Notes: generated by a model not told the origin, from the letters alone. A DNA stretch of 64,000 nucleotides from Notospermus geniculatus (GCA_002633025.1 NMRB01000201.1:335578-399577); one strand, 5' to 3'. Counted from the stretch's first letter, positions 34,192 through 45,005 are shown. Numbers and translations: made by a program.

Positions 34192-36359
34192 GTATGTGGC
34201 AGGGCGTGGTGTCGGGCTGGGATCCCTGGACGTTGCTTGGTGGCTGACACTGCAATCACCGTCTCTCCTGCAATTAAGGTCGTTTTAGATGATGCATTTC
34301 GAGGCAACCACATCCTTCCACATATAGTCACTCCCTGTAAATTTGCCATACTTCTGATTTAAATGACCTTTGGGAGTCTCTCCTGTGAAGGTGACAGGAT
34401 TGGAACATGTCCTTGTATCAAGAGGTGTTGCGTAGAAGCAAAAAGAAACTGATGGGTCGTGGTGACTTGGGCTCATGCGATCAACCACTGCGTATCAGCT
34501 CAGCCTTTAAGGCCTGAATCCACTAACGCCATGGACCCTGTGCGTGAGGGAAAACCCGGAACCTTGTGTGTTGGCGAAAAACCTTTGTTTCCCAACGCCC
34601 CTGTCCCTAAACAATGGGCAAGGCATTAAAATGCTGGGTTCAGGTCATGAAAATTCAGTGGGTTTAGGCCTTGGTGGATGCATTGTTCACCACAATAGAC
34701 AATTCTCAAATTGACATAAAGGACAAAGATCTGCGCTCTTCCGCCGAAATCTCAATCATAACCTCGGTCTGAACCTGAATGACGTGACGCAGAGAACCCC
34801 ACGACAGTGACTTCAACGACGTTGCGTCAGAGTCAACCATTGCTGAATCGTGGATTGCGTCACGTCAGCTTGTTTCAGATCGAGGTTGTGGTTGTGATTT
34901 CGGCAGAAGTGTGCAGATCTATGAATTTGAGAATCATCTATAGACTGGAATTATGATCCATGACGTTATGATGCAACCATGGCATCATGCTTTTGGCATC
35001 ACATATTTGCTTCAAGTGTAACGAAATCACTTGTGGATGACTCGTGCAAAAACTCCTCGTCTAAAACGGCCTTTAATGAGACGTGATCATCAGGACTAAT
35101 TAATATTCGTTAAGCTGCTTTGATATGACCGGGTGAATGGTTATGATTTGAAGAGGATTGAGCGAGATCAATGAAGTTGTGTAGTCTGAGGAGTGTTTTT
35201 TATGAACATTCTTTTTGACGCTGTCAGTACTATGATAAACCCATTCAAATTCATCCCGAATTAGTTTGAAATATGAAGTGATTGATGCATAATGAATGTA
35301 TTGATTCAGCGTTGGCTTGGCGTATACAACATAACGCGACAGGTAAGTTGTGGTGTGGGTTTGAGATACAGGTATTTTCTTCTCGTAGAGGCATGTCGGA
35401 TCTTAGGCTGCAACTTAAAGTACACCGGGTACTGCAGTCTGTTGAGCATATCTCATGAACCATAACTAGTGTCAGTACTAACTTTACCAGTCTTGAATGA
35501 GCGAGTCCTATCAACCAGTGAGCAAGTCTCTTTATCCAGTGACTAGCACCATCAACTCGGTAGGCCTACTGGTAAAAACTGAGCTACGATTCCAGAAGTT
35601 CGATCTGTCTACCAGTATGGCAAACGTGCTCGTTGGTGCCCTGGTTTTACTGGTCAAGGGACTAATTACTCATCCTGTAGCAAATGAACATCCTTTTGCC
35701 ATACTCATGGATGTTGGTGATCCTATTTTACAGATTCCTATTTTATTTATCTTTGCAAAATTTTCATAATTATCTTCAAGTTTTCTCTAATTTTTCCCTG
35801 AGATATGGTGTTTCAAATATTTTGAGGAAGTAGAAGGTTTTGTTAAGTGAAAGGCAGGAGAAGTCGTAAATTCTTTTGCTCTGTCTTTTTGGTCATCGTG
35901 ACTATCCATCCACTTAGAAATTCCTACTTTTTCCGCTGCTGGGGATGGGATTTGTAAACCCTTTCTGAGAACATGTATCTGACTACACTATAGGCGAGGA
36001 TGCCACATGAACCGTCTCGTGAATGAAAGCCGTGTGATGGGAACACCTAAGTCATCACTCTTTCAAACCCAAACATCTAGCATCATGGATATCTAAGCAG
36101 GCACTTGGTGAACCTAAATCCACTGTTGTTCTTCCCAGAGATGGACTTTCCAAGGCATTGTCCACTTGCAATGAGACCAAAATGAGTGTTGCGGTCTCAT
36201 TTCTATAGGACTATGTGGGACTGACAAATCATATCTCTGCTTTCCTTTTGCACAATTTGATCCCAAACTGTTGACGATCTTTAAATTCATTACAAGATGT
36301 TCACCTCTTGATTCTGCTTGGTCTTGTCCATAACCTTCTGAACTTTTCCTTTTTTTCAG
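34192..36359 (+). other. Intron D-E
   Basis: 2.2-kb phase-1 intron containing foldback Q copy 2 (34697-34945). 34946-36359 has no exon or repeat I recognise, apart from a GTAGGCCTAC palindrome at 35560. Confidence 0.7.
34697..34945. repeat. ~250-bp foldback element, family Q, copy 2
   Basis: TAGACAATTCTCAAATTGAC and GAATTTGAGAATCATCTATA are the inverted ends. CGCCGAAATCTCAATCATAA and GGTTGTGGTTGTGATTTCGG are inner arms. It matches 32980-33213 base for base over long stretches. Confidence 0.85.
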
Positions 36360-36414
36360 CGAGTAAATGGCGAGGGGAGGGTGTCGACCTGTACGATGTA
36401 CGCAGGAGAACCTG
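36360..36414 (+). CDS. CACNA2D: CACNA2D exon E (RRR motif)
   Basis: 55 bp, phase 1 in and phase 2 out, between TTTTTTTCAG and GTGAGT. With split codons it reads ASKWRGEGVDLYDVRRRTW. The three arginine codons are at 36401-36409. In vertebrate alpha2delta-1 and -2 an R-R-R motif at this place, next to a W-Y-x-Q segment, is needed for gabapentin and pregabalin binding, while alpha2delta-3 and -4 have it changed. Here all three arginines are present. Confidence 0.96.
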
Positions 36415-36822
36415 GTGAGTAACATTTGGCATTTGTCCTGTACCGCCAGTTATGGCATGGCCTAGCTTGCTGGCCATGGAACTTCGATTTCCAAGATGTG
36501 GCCTTGTCATTGGTGCTTTGGCCGACAGGCATTCGAGGAGTAATGCACTGAGTTTGGGGGTCTGAAATGCTCATATTATCATCAAACACATCAGAGCCTC
36601 GTTTAGGTTGCAATTACATAGAGGTGCACAGTATAGGGACTTGCTGGTTAAAAGAAGGGCTTCACAAAGAGTTTGCAACTGTGAAGCCATTGTTAACCTT
36701 CATTCCGTGTACCTGTTGCTCTCGGTAACCGCAGCCTCGCCAGCAAGTACAGTGTACAATACAACTGGTGACTTTCAGAGGTTGAGCTCTGGAATTAATT
36801 CACCACTAAGTCAAGTGTGCTC

Positions 36823-36974
36823 TAGGGCCGTATGCACCAAGCAAAGATAATCTTGAACTCAGGTTTAGCCACAACTTTTCCATTGTCAGATCATACCCCA
36901 GTAAACCTGAACAATTGAAAAGTTGTGGCTCAACCCGAGTTGAAGATTATCTTCGTTTGGTGCATACGGCCCTA
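36823..36974. repeat. Foldback element, family G, copy 5
   Basis: TAGGGCCGTATGCACCAAGC and TTTGGTGCATACGGCCCTA are the ends. Inside, AAGATAATCTTGAACTC pairs with GAGTTGAAGATTATCTT and CCACAACTTTTC with GAAAAGTTGTGG. The ends match the 25681 copy (GGCCGTATGCAC), but arms and loop differ. Confidence 0.9.
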
Positions 36975-37269
36975 GGCGAATTCCTGTCAATAAAAATTGT
37001 AAATATTATATTAGCGTCTGTGAACTGGGGTCATATTGTACTTCAGTAACATGAAAGTACTGGGATGAGATCTATTATTTTTGACTTTTTTCCATCCATA
37101 TTCTATTTATTGGATCTCCTGTCAGAAGTACTAAAGTTTGACTACCCTAGAGAGCTACCTAATAATATTAAGTGCTAGATTTCACTCGTTTTTTTTATCG
37201 TAAGTATACAGAAGTGTATTACACATTGTTTACATGGTACGTGGATGATAAATAGTCGATTACGGTTAC

Positions 37270-37880
37270 TCTCTGGTCAATACAGGGGACTGTGGTCAGT
37301 GGCGGGAGAACTGCGGTCAATGGCGGGGGACTGCGGTCAATGGTGAGGGACTGCAGCCAATAGAAGGGGGCTGTGGACAATCGAAGGGCCTGCTGTCAGT
37401 GGTGGAGGATGACTGCAGCGAGCAGTGGGGGGACTGCGATCAATGGCGGCGGACTGCTGTCAGTGGCAGGAATAGCGATAAGTGGCAGGGGACTGCAGCC
37501 AATGGAGGGGGCTGCAACCAATCGAAGGGGACTGGAGCCAATCGAAGGGGGCTGGAGCCAATCAAAAGGGGCTGCAGCCAATTGAAGGGGGCTGCAGCCA
37601 ATCGAAGGGGCTGCAGCCAATCAAGGGGGGCTGGAGCCAATCGAAGGGGGCTGGAGCCAATCGAAGGGGCTGGAGCCAATCGAAGGGGGATGGAGTCAAT
37701 CAAATGGGGCTGGAGCCAATCGAAGGGGATGCAGCCAATCAAAGGGGGCTGCAGCCAATCGAAGGGCTTCAGCCAATCGAAGCGGCTACAGCCAATCAAA
37801 GAGGGCTGCAGGCAATCAAAGGGGGCTGGAGCCAAAACAAAGGGGGCTGTGGTCAGTGGTGGGGGACTGCGGTCATTGGT
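37270..37880. repeat. G-rich 21-bp minisatellite
   Basis: Roughly 28 copies of a 20- to 22-bp unit, GCCAATCGAAGGGGGCTGGA plus G, grading at the left into TGGCGGGGGACTGCGGTCAA types. Runs of four to six G every ~21 bases suggest G-quadruplex potential. Overlapping open frames on both strands (up to 164 codons) follow from the near-21-bp period. Confidence 0.95.
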
Positions 37881-38799
37881 GGTACTACTGTGATCAGTGT
37901 TTCCACTCTACCACTCTTGATGGCTCTGTGAAGTGCTTCTGTACTTTTCTCCTTCCATGCAAAACAGTGAGCTATCGGTCGATTCTAAGTGCACAATTCA
38001 ATGGAACGTGCTTTTATCGTGATAAATGATACGAGCCTATTTCCTGATGCAGAACGTCTTAAAGCTTTTAGTGAGAATAGAAAGATGCTTTCACCTTGAG
38101 ATGGGCCGACAACGACCCTATCTCCCTACCCTATCTCATCTATCAAAAGGCGATGTGACTGTCATGTAACAGGTTAACAGAGTGCATGGTGCAATTGAGT
38201 TGTCAATTCCTTATGGTTGACAACGAGGCTCTGACTGGCGCTATTCCTCGTATAATAGTTGGCAACTGTTTTTCCCGAATGTCTCCTTATGTTGCCTGCT
38301 GTGTTCACGGAATCGGACTCGAACTCTGTACCGTGAAAAACAGAAACATTACGAAAAAGACACTTCGGATACTGTGTCAGCGGCTAGTATGTGTAGCATG
38401 GCTTAGAAAGAGATGTTCCAATGAAATCCTGCTTGTGTTTGGCTACCGCTAAAAGTCAAAACATACAATAGAGAGGCAATCAAGAGCACTTGAATAGGCA
38501 CTCGTATGCCGACTTCTCGTTGGAAACAATCCGACGGCAAATGTTGACGAAATACTTGACGAACCGAAACCATATATTGGGAGGCTGGAACAAATGAAAT
38601 GGCGCTGGCAGACGGTGTCGTCCGGTTGTAATAAGTTCGGTGTATCCTGTTGCGACTCGGAGGCCAATAGTCGTTACTGAAGTAGGGAGGTGGCTCAAGG
38701 CGGTGATACAGATTGGGTGCAAAATGGGACTGGCTTCCGGTACCACTAACATTTTTCCAGCTGTTGTATTTTGCTTACCAATATTTTGCTTCTTTTCAG

Positions 38800-38850
38800 G
38801 TACACGCAGGGGTCAAGCTCACCGAAGGATATGCTCATTCTCATCGACAC
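38800..38850 (+). CDS. CACNA2D: CACNA2D exon F (start of VWA domain)
   Basis: 51 bp, phase 2 in and phase 2 out, between TTCTTTTCAG and GTAAGT. It reads YTQGSSSPKDMLILID and gives the first aspartate of the metal-ion site (D183). The split codon AC|G makes T184. S-P-K-D-M-L-I-L-[IV]-D is the canonical first strand of the alpha2delta VWA domain. Confidence 0.97.
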
Positions 38851-39624
38851 GTAAGTTAAAGTTCTGAGTGATAAAGGTTTATCTTTCAGACAAGTGTGCC
38901 AGTGCGGAAACTGCAAAATAGACCCAATCAAACTTTAGATGAAATATGGACTTACAATTCACTTTTCGTTTCTTGTAAAACAACCACCGAAGTCTTGAAC
39001 AAATGGTCTCAGGCCGAAGCTGTCTTCCAGTTATAGAAGACTGTCGGCCCGATTGACATTCATCAGTAGGAGCATGTTTGCTTGATGTAATAGCCTTACT
39101 CTGCGCTAGAGTGTGCTTGGTTGTACACAATGGAGCTGTTACTTTAATTGTCCATGGTCTCACTGATTGCAGCAGGCAGCGACTTTGTCCATTGTACATG
39201 TACATGTACCACTCTGTCATTTCACTTCACCATGGAATGATCTATAGAGACTTTACTGACTGATACTGATACTGACATCATACGTGTATACATTGTATTC
39301 CCTTCTAATATACCATGTCAGACGTCATGGAAAAAGGATACATGAGGTGCGACTGAGTGGTTACTGATATCACGTCATTGCCAAAACGAAGACTGCTCGT
39401 CGTGGGATATTAAGCATTCTCGACGGAACTTCAATCATATTGTCATCTTTCTGATATCACATCAACAAGACAAATTGCCCGACAGGTTCGGCGCTGAGTC
39501 GCTGAAGAGATAATACAGTTTCCACAATTGCATAAACCTGTGGTTGTTTTGTCGGATAAATTTTGTATGTTGGGGCCGGTGTCTGGTGGGACGTATTATC
39601 CATCACCGTGAAAGAAGAGCTGGA

Positions 39625-39872
39625 CTATAGACGATTCTCGAATTTGCAGATCTGCGCACTTCTGCCGAAATCTCAACCAGAACCTCGATCTGAAACCAGC
39701 TAAGGTGACGCCATCCATGATTCAGCAATGGTCGAGTCTGACGCAATGTATTCAACGTCACTGTCGTGGGGCTGTCTGCGTTACGTCATTCAGTTTCAGA
39801 CCGAGGTTGTGGTTGAGATTTCGGCGAAGTGCAGAGATCTTTGTGGTTTATGTCAAATTGAGAACAGTCTAT
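39625..39872. repeat. ~250-bp foldback element, family Q, copy 3 (inverted)
   Basis: CTATAGACGATTCTCGAATT at the left and AAATTGAGAACAGTCTAT at the right. Internal order is reversed relative to copies 1 and 2: ATTCAGCAATGGTCGAGTC here against CAACCATTGCTGAAT in copy 2. Confidence 0.8.
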
Positions 39873-40995
39873 TGCAGAATGTTAAAGCATCATTTGAGAA
39901 GGTTTTCTGTAAGGTTTCAGTGTCAGGGTAACCCTTGAAGCAGCTTCTGGCAGGGGGTGAACATGGGAAACGTTAATGTAGGAGGAAACAAGAGATCCAG
40001 AATAAATAAAGGAAGCCAGGGCCCATAGGGTATCAAGATATCTTCTTAAAATACTCGCCAGTCCATCACTTTGATGTATCGTTCAGAGGGTGGGGTTGTG
40101 CAGTGCATGTCGGAGGACTAGCCTTGAAAACCTCTGATGTTGGCAGTCCCTGGCTGATGGTTTTAGTTTGTTTCGATCGGTGAAGGTGCCAGGGAAGAAG
40201 GACGGCCTAAGCTCATCAGAGTTGCGTCTGATCTGTTTGAAGGTGCCCCGTTGATCTGGGGGGTTAGGATACCGTTATCCAGTGTTGAGGCAGAGCCAAT
40301 CCTGATGGAGTTTCAGTCTCATGTTGTGACATCAGGGGTAGGACTGTGACAACCTTGTGAAAGGTTCTACCTTAGGTATGGTGTGACTAAACTGGCAAAT
40401 CCTCAGATGTGTTCTGTTCTCAGGTATAACTTGACAGAGGGCAACTTCGTTATGAATTTCACAACGACTGAATCCCAATGCTACCGACTAACGAGGCTGG
40501 CAATTGGATCTCGGTGCATGATCGCTGTGTGTACATGTTTCATTAGGAGCTTGATTAGTGTCTCCCCAGAACGAACGCGACAAGATTTGATTAGCGGTCA
40601 GCGGAAGTCATACTCGTGTATTAACTACCCCCTCCTCGCCTTAATTAGACCCCTCTGCGGATTTGCCACTAGTTAGGCACAGGCGAGACAAATTTTGACC
40701 CAATTTGGCGTGGTTGCGGCAATAACACAGTTTTGTGTCTTATGCCTGTTTTCTTGATTTTGGTGCGCTATGGTCAAACGTATTGCAGATTCATGTCTTC
40801 TCGGCCTCCTTCTAGTGAGGTAACGTTAATGTTACCAGCACGTAAAAGCATTTCTGAGGTGACGTTGGTGAGGTAATGTTAACATTGCAAGCATTTGAAA
40901 GCATTTGTGAAGTAACGTTGGTGACGTAATGGTAACATTACCAGCATGTAAAAGCATTCGCAAGTGTCACCAACTACAGTCCCCCCCCCCCCCGC

Positions 40996-41007
40996 NNNNN
41001 NNNNNNN
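40996..41007. other. 12-base N gap after a poly-C run
   Basis: Follows a run of 14 C, probably a homopolymer or simple-repeat sequencing failure. No duplication is seen around it. Confidence 0.95.
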
Positions 41008-41252
41008 TCAAATGGTATTCAACATGCCAACAATCAATCTCAGGCAGATGTTCCAGCAATATCTCCACAAATATCACCATATTTGGATTATAAAACACCA
41101 CATATCACCTCATTTAGGCTGTTTGCCTATCTCCTGTGTCCTGTCTAGTTGGTGTTGTTCTCGTAATGCAGAACATAACACTGACATTTATCCTTTCATT
41201 GTTGGTTAAGATACAATCAAAAATGGTACAACATGATTCTGGACAGAAACGG

Positions 41253-41329
41253 AAACCCTTTTCCCATGGGTATTCATTGTAAAGTACTCAGAGAGAGCTT
41301 TCCAATGAGTACCAAAGTGACAGGGTTTC
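41253..41329. repeat. Short hairpin repeat, family H, copy 3
   Basis: GAAACCCTTTTCCCATGGGT then ATTCATTG faces CCAATGAGTACC and CAGGGTTTC. It is more diverged than the copy at 32837. It ends 51 bp before exon G. Confidence 0.65.
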
Positions 41330-41380
41330 AGTACTTCTCAGTCTTTCAGAGAAATATTTTCATGTTTCACTCTTTTTCAG

Positions 41381-41480
41381 GAGTGGTAGTGTCCATGGTC
41401 AAGCACTACAGCTCATGAAGGTCGCCGTCAAATCATTACTCGACACTCTGGGTGAGAATGATTTTGTCAATGTAGCCAAG
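41381..41480 (+). CDS. CACNA2D: CACNA2D exon G (MIDAS serines)
   Basis: 100 bp, phase 2 in and phase 0 out, between CTTTTTCAG and GTGAGT. It reads [17 protein letters not shown], then [16 protein letters not shown]. Joined to exon F it completes D-T-S-G-S, so the DxSxS metal-ion-dependent adhesion site is intact. That site is required in vertebrate alpha2delta for trafficking of the channel. D-[DE]-F-V-N-V is the conserved third strand. Confidence 0.98.
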
Positions 41481-42278
41481 GTGAGTATTTAAGGGGCGGA
41501 CTTGTCCGAGAATTGCAGTGATGGTTCTCCACACATGAAGTCACAGTCTTGCCTTGCATCCCAGTGTTGGAGAATGTATGATTACAATACAATGCATACG
41601 TGGATATCCTTGGAACAAGAGTTACCCGACATGGGGCGAGGTTGTTAAGTGGTAGTTTAACAACATTGACAATAGAGGTCTCCCTTAACACGGGTGTGCT
41701 TTGCGCAGGGTAGGGAAGGAATAGAGGCTATGCACGTGACGTCATCAGCCCGTGTGCCGCGAAGTGACGCCATGTTGGATGGAACATTCTGACATTCTGA
41801 TGCAGCGCATCTGACGTTCTGCTCCGTCCATTTTCCATTCAACACGCAATGATGACATCAATTGATGACGTCAGTGCATAGCCTCTATACTGTGCCCCTT
41901 TACCCTCAACATTTCGGAGGCTAAGTCGTGCACCAAAGAACGATTTTGGAGCACATGACTCATTACTTCTTAGTTCATCAAAATAACAATAAATTAATGC
42001 AACTTCTTGAAGTTTCTATTCAAGGGTATGCAGGCATTGAATATTTAATGAGTAAATACATCTAGTGGCTATATTGGATGTCAAAGATATATATTGCCGG
42101 GATTGAATTTCTCACTAGGCCGTGGAGTGCGTGGCTCAAGGCTACAGCCGTGCACGCTCTCCTGAATGACCTTAGTACATTTCTCAAGTTTTCTCCCACT
42201 TCAGTTTCCATTGAAAATTATCTTTTTCCCCATATTCCTTCAACTGTTTGTAATTTATGATGCCTTGTTTCATTTCAG
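41481..42278 (+). other. Intron G-H
   Basis: 0.8-kb phase-0 intron; contains the foldback element at 41721-41888 and nothing else recognised. Confidence 0.7.
41721..41888. repeat. Foldback element with CRE-like sites in both arms
   Basis: Ends ATAGAGGCTATGCACGTGAC and its near reverse complement. The CRE palindrome TGACGTCA occurs in both arms. The centre includes GAACATTCTGACATTCTG and TCTGACGTTCTGC. No second copy is seen in the window. Confidence 0.75.
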
Positions 42279-42347
42279 TTCAACAAAAACGTTGACTTCA
42301 TCTCATGTTTCAAAACATTCGTTCAGGCCAACCATCGAAACAAACTG
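42279..42347 (+). CDS. CACNA2D: CACNA2D exon H
   Basis: 23 codons, phase 0 at both ends, between TTTCATTTCAG and GTAGGT. The peptide FNKNVDFISCFKTFVQANHR then NKL matches the alpha2delta VWA segment F-N-x-N followed by C-F and V-Q-A-N-x-R-N-K. The cysteine aligns with one conserved in vertebrate alpha2delta-1. Confidence 0.97.
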
Positions 42348-42780
42348 GTAGGTGGACTCCTTCAACCCTCGCCAACATGAAGGTTACCAACCTGTCCAAC
42401 ACTTCAAACATTCCCGTTTGCAGGGTTAATGTGATTGGGCTCACCTGTCGAGACAGTGTGCGACGATGGATAATATTCGGTATCCCATTATTGATGCCGT
42501 TAGTTTTTGCTTTGTGCATTAGCCAGATTGTGTTATCTCTTTTCGATGATTATTACTCTATGTATTGCTTGGAGTTGATAATGCGATGTCTGGTCTCGGA
42601 TTGGCCTTCACAGCAGACGATGTACGATGTATCGTCTGCACGATTCTGGAGATGTCAAGTCAAAGAACTCAAGTGCTTAATGTGACATCACTCTGTAGGC
42701 AATACTGGACCCTCTGATGTAATGCAGGAGGAAACTTTAGCCCCGGGGAGAACTGCTTTCAGTGTCATCTTCTTCTGACA

Positions 42781-42880
42781 TCCTCCCACAGCAGGGTTTT
42801 TACCTCGCTCTTCTTCATCCACTCACACATTTTGTCGAAGTGCATGAAGAGGAGCGAGAGCAAAGCCCTGCTATGGGAGG
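42781..42880. repeat. Foldback element, family F1, copy 4
   Basis: TCCTCCCACAGCAGGGTTTT and ACCTCGCTCTTCTTCATCC at the left, GAAGAGGAGCGAGAGCAAAG and CCCTGCTATGGGAGG at the right. Loop ACTCACACATTTTGTCGAAG. Confidence 0.8.
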
Positions 42881-43045
42881 GTGTCTTTTGATGAAATCAT
42901 TTGAAGCATGGTGGCTAATTCAGATCCCAAATGAAAATGCTAGGATGGTCTACAGAATCTGTCTTTGCATTGGCTAGTCCACAACCTCCCCAGCAAAGCC
43001 GTATGGCACAGTCTACAGGCCAGGTAGTTCAAAAACCTCCCTGGT

Positions 43046-43191
43046 CAGGGGCCGATCCAGGATTTGGGAACAGAGGGGGTGCCCTGTGCTAGGAACATTG
43101 AAATTTGCGCCCAATTCCAGAATTTCACGGTCGATTTTACAGATTTGTTGGCCAAAGGGGAGGCGTGCGCCCCCCTCTGGATCCGCACCTG
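43046..43191 (+). mobile_element. MITE, CAGGGGCGG family, copy 3
   Basis: 146 bp, ends CAGGGGCCGATCCAGG and CTGGATCCGCACCTG. Flanks CTGGT (43041-43045) and CTAGT (43192-43196) are a 5-bp target duplication with one mismatch. The conserved block GATTTTACAGATTTGTTGGCC is present. Confidence 0.85.
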
Positions 43192-43848
43192 CTAGTGAAG
43201 CCATTAGGATATGGTCAACAGGATCTATATTTGCACTGGGTAGCCCAACACCTCCCCAGTCAATTCATTTAGATACAGTCAGCAGGATCTATCATTTCTG
43301 ATCAACTTTTGGGATGTCGTTTGGACTGAAAACATCCCTGTCCCATCCAAGCAGACTAAAATGACTGCATCATGATAACATTTTACATATCTCTGCTTTT
43401 GTATTCAACAGATTCAAACAGATAACCGTCTTTTTGGTATTCCTCTGTTTTCCTTCGGGAGAGAACCCGATATTAAAATTCAGCCAATCCATCTTTCTAT
43501 GTATTGAGAGAAAGCGTCTAGATGTTATTTTAAGGAAAAAAAGTTTTCCTGAATATGAGCGATGTTTTGATTTCTCAAGTCTCGTTTGTCAAATCTCATT
43601 GAAGAACATAATTTGACTTTCGAATCAAATCATTGAGTCTTCAAAGTTTACTGACATTTTGTGACAGGAAACTTTGGATTGTTGGATAACAGCGACCGAA
43701 TATTTACCTCTTTATTAATGGTTATTCTTTTGTACTTGCTATCGTTGATCACTGGGACCACACTCTAATTGTCCAGTGCCCCACAGGGTTCGCCAGGTGC
43801 TACTGATTTCATTCAAGTTCTCTCATCCCACACCCAATATTCAGCAGG

Positions 43849-43999
43849 CAGGGGCGGATCCAGGATTTGGTAAAAGAGGGCGCCCTGTGCTAGGAACGTT
43901 GAAATTTGTGGTGAAATTTCATTGATTCCGTCGCCAATTTTACAGATTTGTTTGCCAGGGTGGCACGCGCCCGTGGCGCCCCCTCTGGATCCGCACCTG
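43849..43999 (+). mobile_element. MITE, CAGGGGCGG family, copy 4
   Basis: 151 bp, ends CAGGGGCGGATCCAGG and CTGGATCCGCACCTG. GCAGG precedes it and GCAGG occurs at 43999-44003 if the last G of the element is counted in the duplication. The block AATTTTACAGATTTGTTTGCC is conserved. Confidence 0.85.
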
Positions 44000-44115
44000 C
44001 AGGGTTTGTTCGAGCAAAAGGATGAAGGACACAAGATGACAATCTGAAAATTGTTCCAACCATGTCTCTCTTGCATTCTCTGCATGAGTTTCATGCCTGT
44101 TTCTTTGTTTTTCAG

Positions 44116-44205
44116 AAATTAAATAAAGCGATCGATGAGCTTGAGGCTGGAGAAATGGCCAGCTACAACAAAGCACTAGAGTTCGCATTCGAACAATTCA
44201 AAGTG
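44116..44205 (+). CDS. CACNA2D: CACNA2D exon I
   Basis: 30 codons, phase 0, after a TTTGTTTTTCAG acceptor. It reads KLNKAIDELEAGEMASYNK, then ALEFAFEQFKV. The motif Y-x-K-[AG]-x-x-F-A-F-E-Q is typical of alpha2delta VWA. The donor is weak: GTG|GTCTGT (used here) or, one codon earlier, AAA|GTGGTC. Both keep phase 0, so only V270 is uncertain. Confidence 0.93.
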
Positions 44206-44431
44206 GTCTGTATTATTTGTTCACTGTCAATTAGTGTTTTGAAATCAATTGATGTGCATATAGTTGGTGTCGATATTGAGGCAGATGTTTAAACTGTAAC
44301 CTGGGAATTATCTGTTTAGATGTAGAGAAAAACGATATGTTGACCTCTATCAGAATATCGGGAATTCAAATTGGATTTGTAATGAAGGAAGAGCGAAGCA
44401 GTTACCAGTAGGCCTGGATACATAAAATCCC

Positions 44432-44610
44432 TAAAAGTGCCTATCCACGGGAGAGTTTTCTCGCAGAAGTTGGCTCACAAGGGGCAATCACCATTGTTTG
44501 TTTCCTTACGGCTTACGGTGAGACCGATCACAGAAACAACTGCTCGCAGTCGAGTTGCCCATAGAGAGCCAACTTGCGCGGGAAAACTCTCCCGTGGATG
44601 GGCACCTTAA
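44432..44610. repeat. Foldback element, family T, copy 2
   Basis: CTAAAAGTGCCTATCCACGG then GAGAGTTTTCTCGC at the left, CGGGAAAACTCTCCCGTGG and ATGGGCACCTTAA at the right. It is the short form of the element at 33571 and lacks the minisatellite. Confidence 0.85.
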
Positions 44611-44664
44611 GACATCTTTTCCTGTTATGAGAGTTGATGTTGGCTGTAAGGATGTTATTTGCAA

Positions 44665-44843
44665 AGTGTCCGGAGCATTGAACCCCTTGCAGCTACCCCT
44701 ACATGGCTTAACCCACCGGCCATGGAGGATTTTCTTTATGGCCTAGTGGTTGGCACATTGGCCTCTGAGCTAGAAGTTAAACAATGTACCGGTAGATCGC
44801 AGTTAGTATGTGGATGGGTGACGGCACACGTACAATACATCCC
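44665..44843 (+). repeat. tRNA-derived SINE, family B, copy 3
   Basis: GAGCATTGAACCCCTTGCAG, GGCTTAACCCACCGGCCATG, TTTATGGCCTAGTGGTTGGC (A-box-like), then GTGGATGGGTGACGGCAC. Same order as the copies at 6951 and 18403. Confidence 0.75.
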
Positions 44844-45005
44844 GTACAGGATATAAAGTGGATCCATAAGTCAACTGATTTGCTCTCCTTTTGTGCTAAA
44901 GTCACGTTGCAGGGATGGAGCATCAGGTTCTGTGTAAATAACGCTCGAGATAGTCTTCAAATGGTGTAAAGGGATTTTGAGCTGGGACCTCCTTGTATAT
45001 TTCAG

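Larger units (their letters stand above)
36415..38799 (+). other. Intron E-F
   Basis: 2.4-kb phase-2 intron with a foldback G copy (36823-36974) and a G-rich 21-bp minisatellite (37270-37880). 37881-38799 holds nothing recognised. Confidence 0.7.
38851..41380 (+). other. Intron F-G
   Basis: 2.5-kb phase-2 intron with a foldback Q copy, a poly-C run followed by a 12-N gap, and a hairpin H copy. 38851-39624 and 39873-40980 hold nothing recognised, apart from three diverged repeats of GAGGTAACGTTAATGTTACC-like words at 40818-40950. Confidence 0.65.
42348..44115 (+). other. Intron H-I
   Basis: 1.8-kb phase-0 intron with one foldback F1 copy and two MITE copies. 43200-43840 holds nothing recognised. 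Confidence 0.7.
44206..45005 (+). other. Intron I-J
   Basis: 0.8-kb phase-0 intron with a foldback T copy and a SINE-B copy; the remainder is unremarkable. Confidence 0.7.

Noticed and set aside
37373-37931. Open frames of up to 164 codons on both strands
   Set aside because: They follow from the near-21-bp period of the G-rich minisatellite; both strands are open at once and no splice signals frame them.
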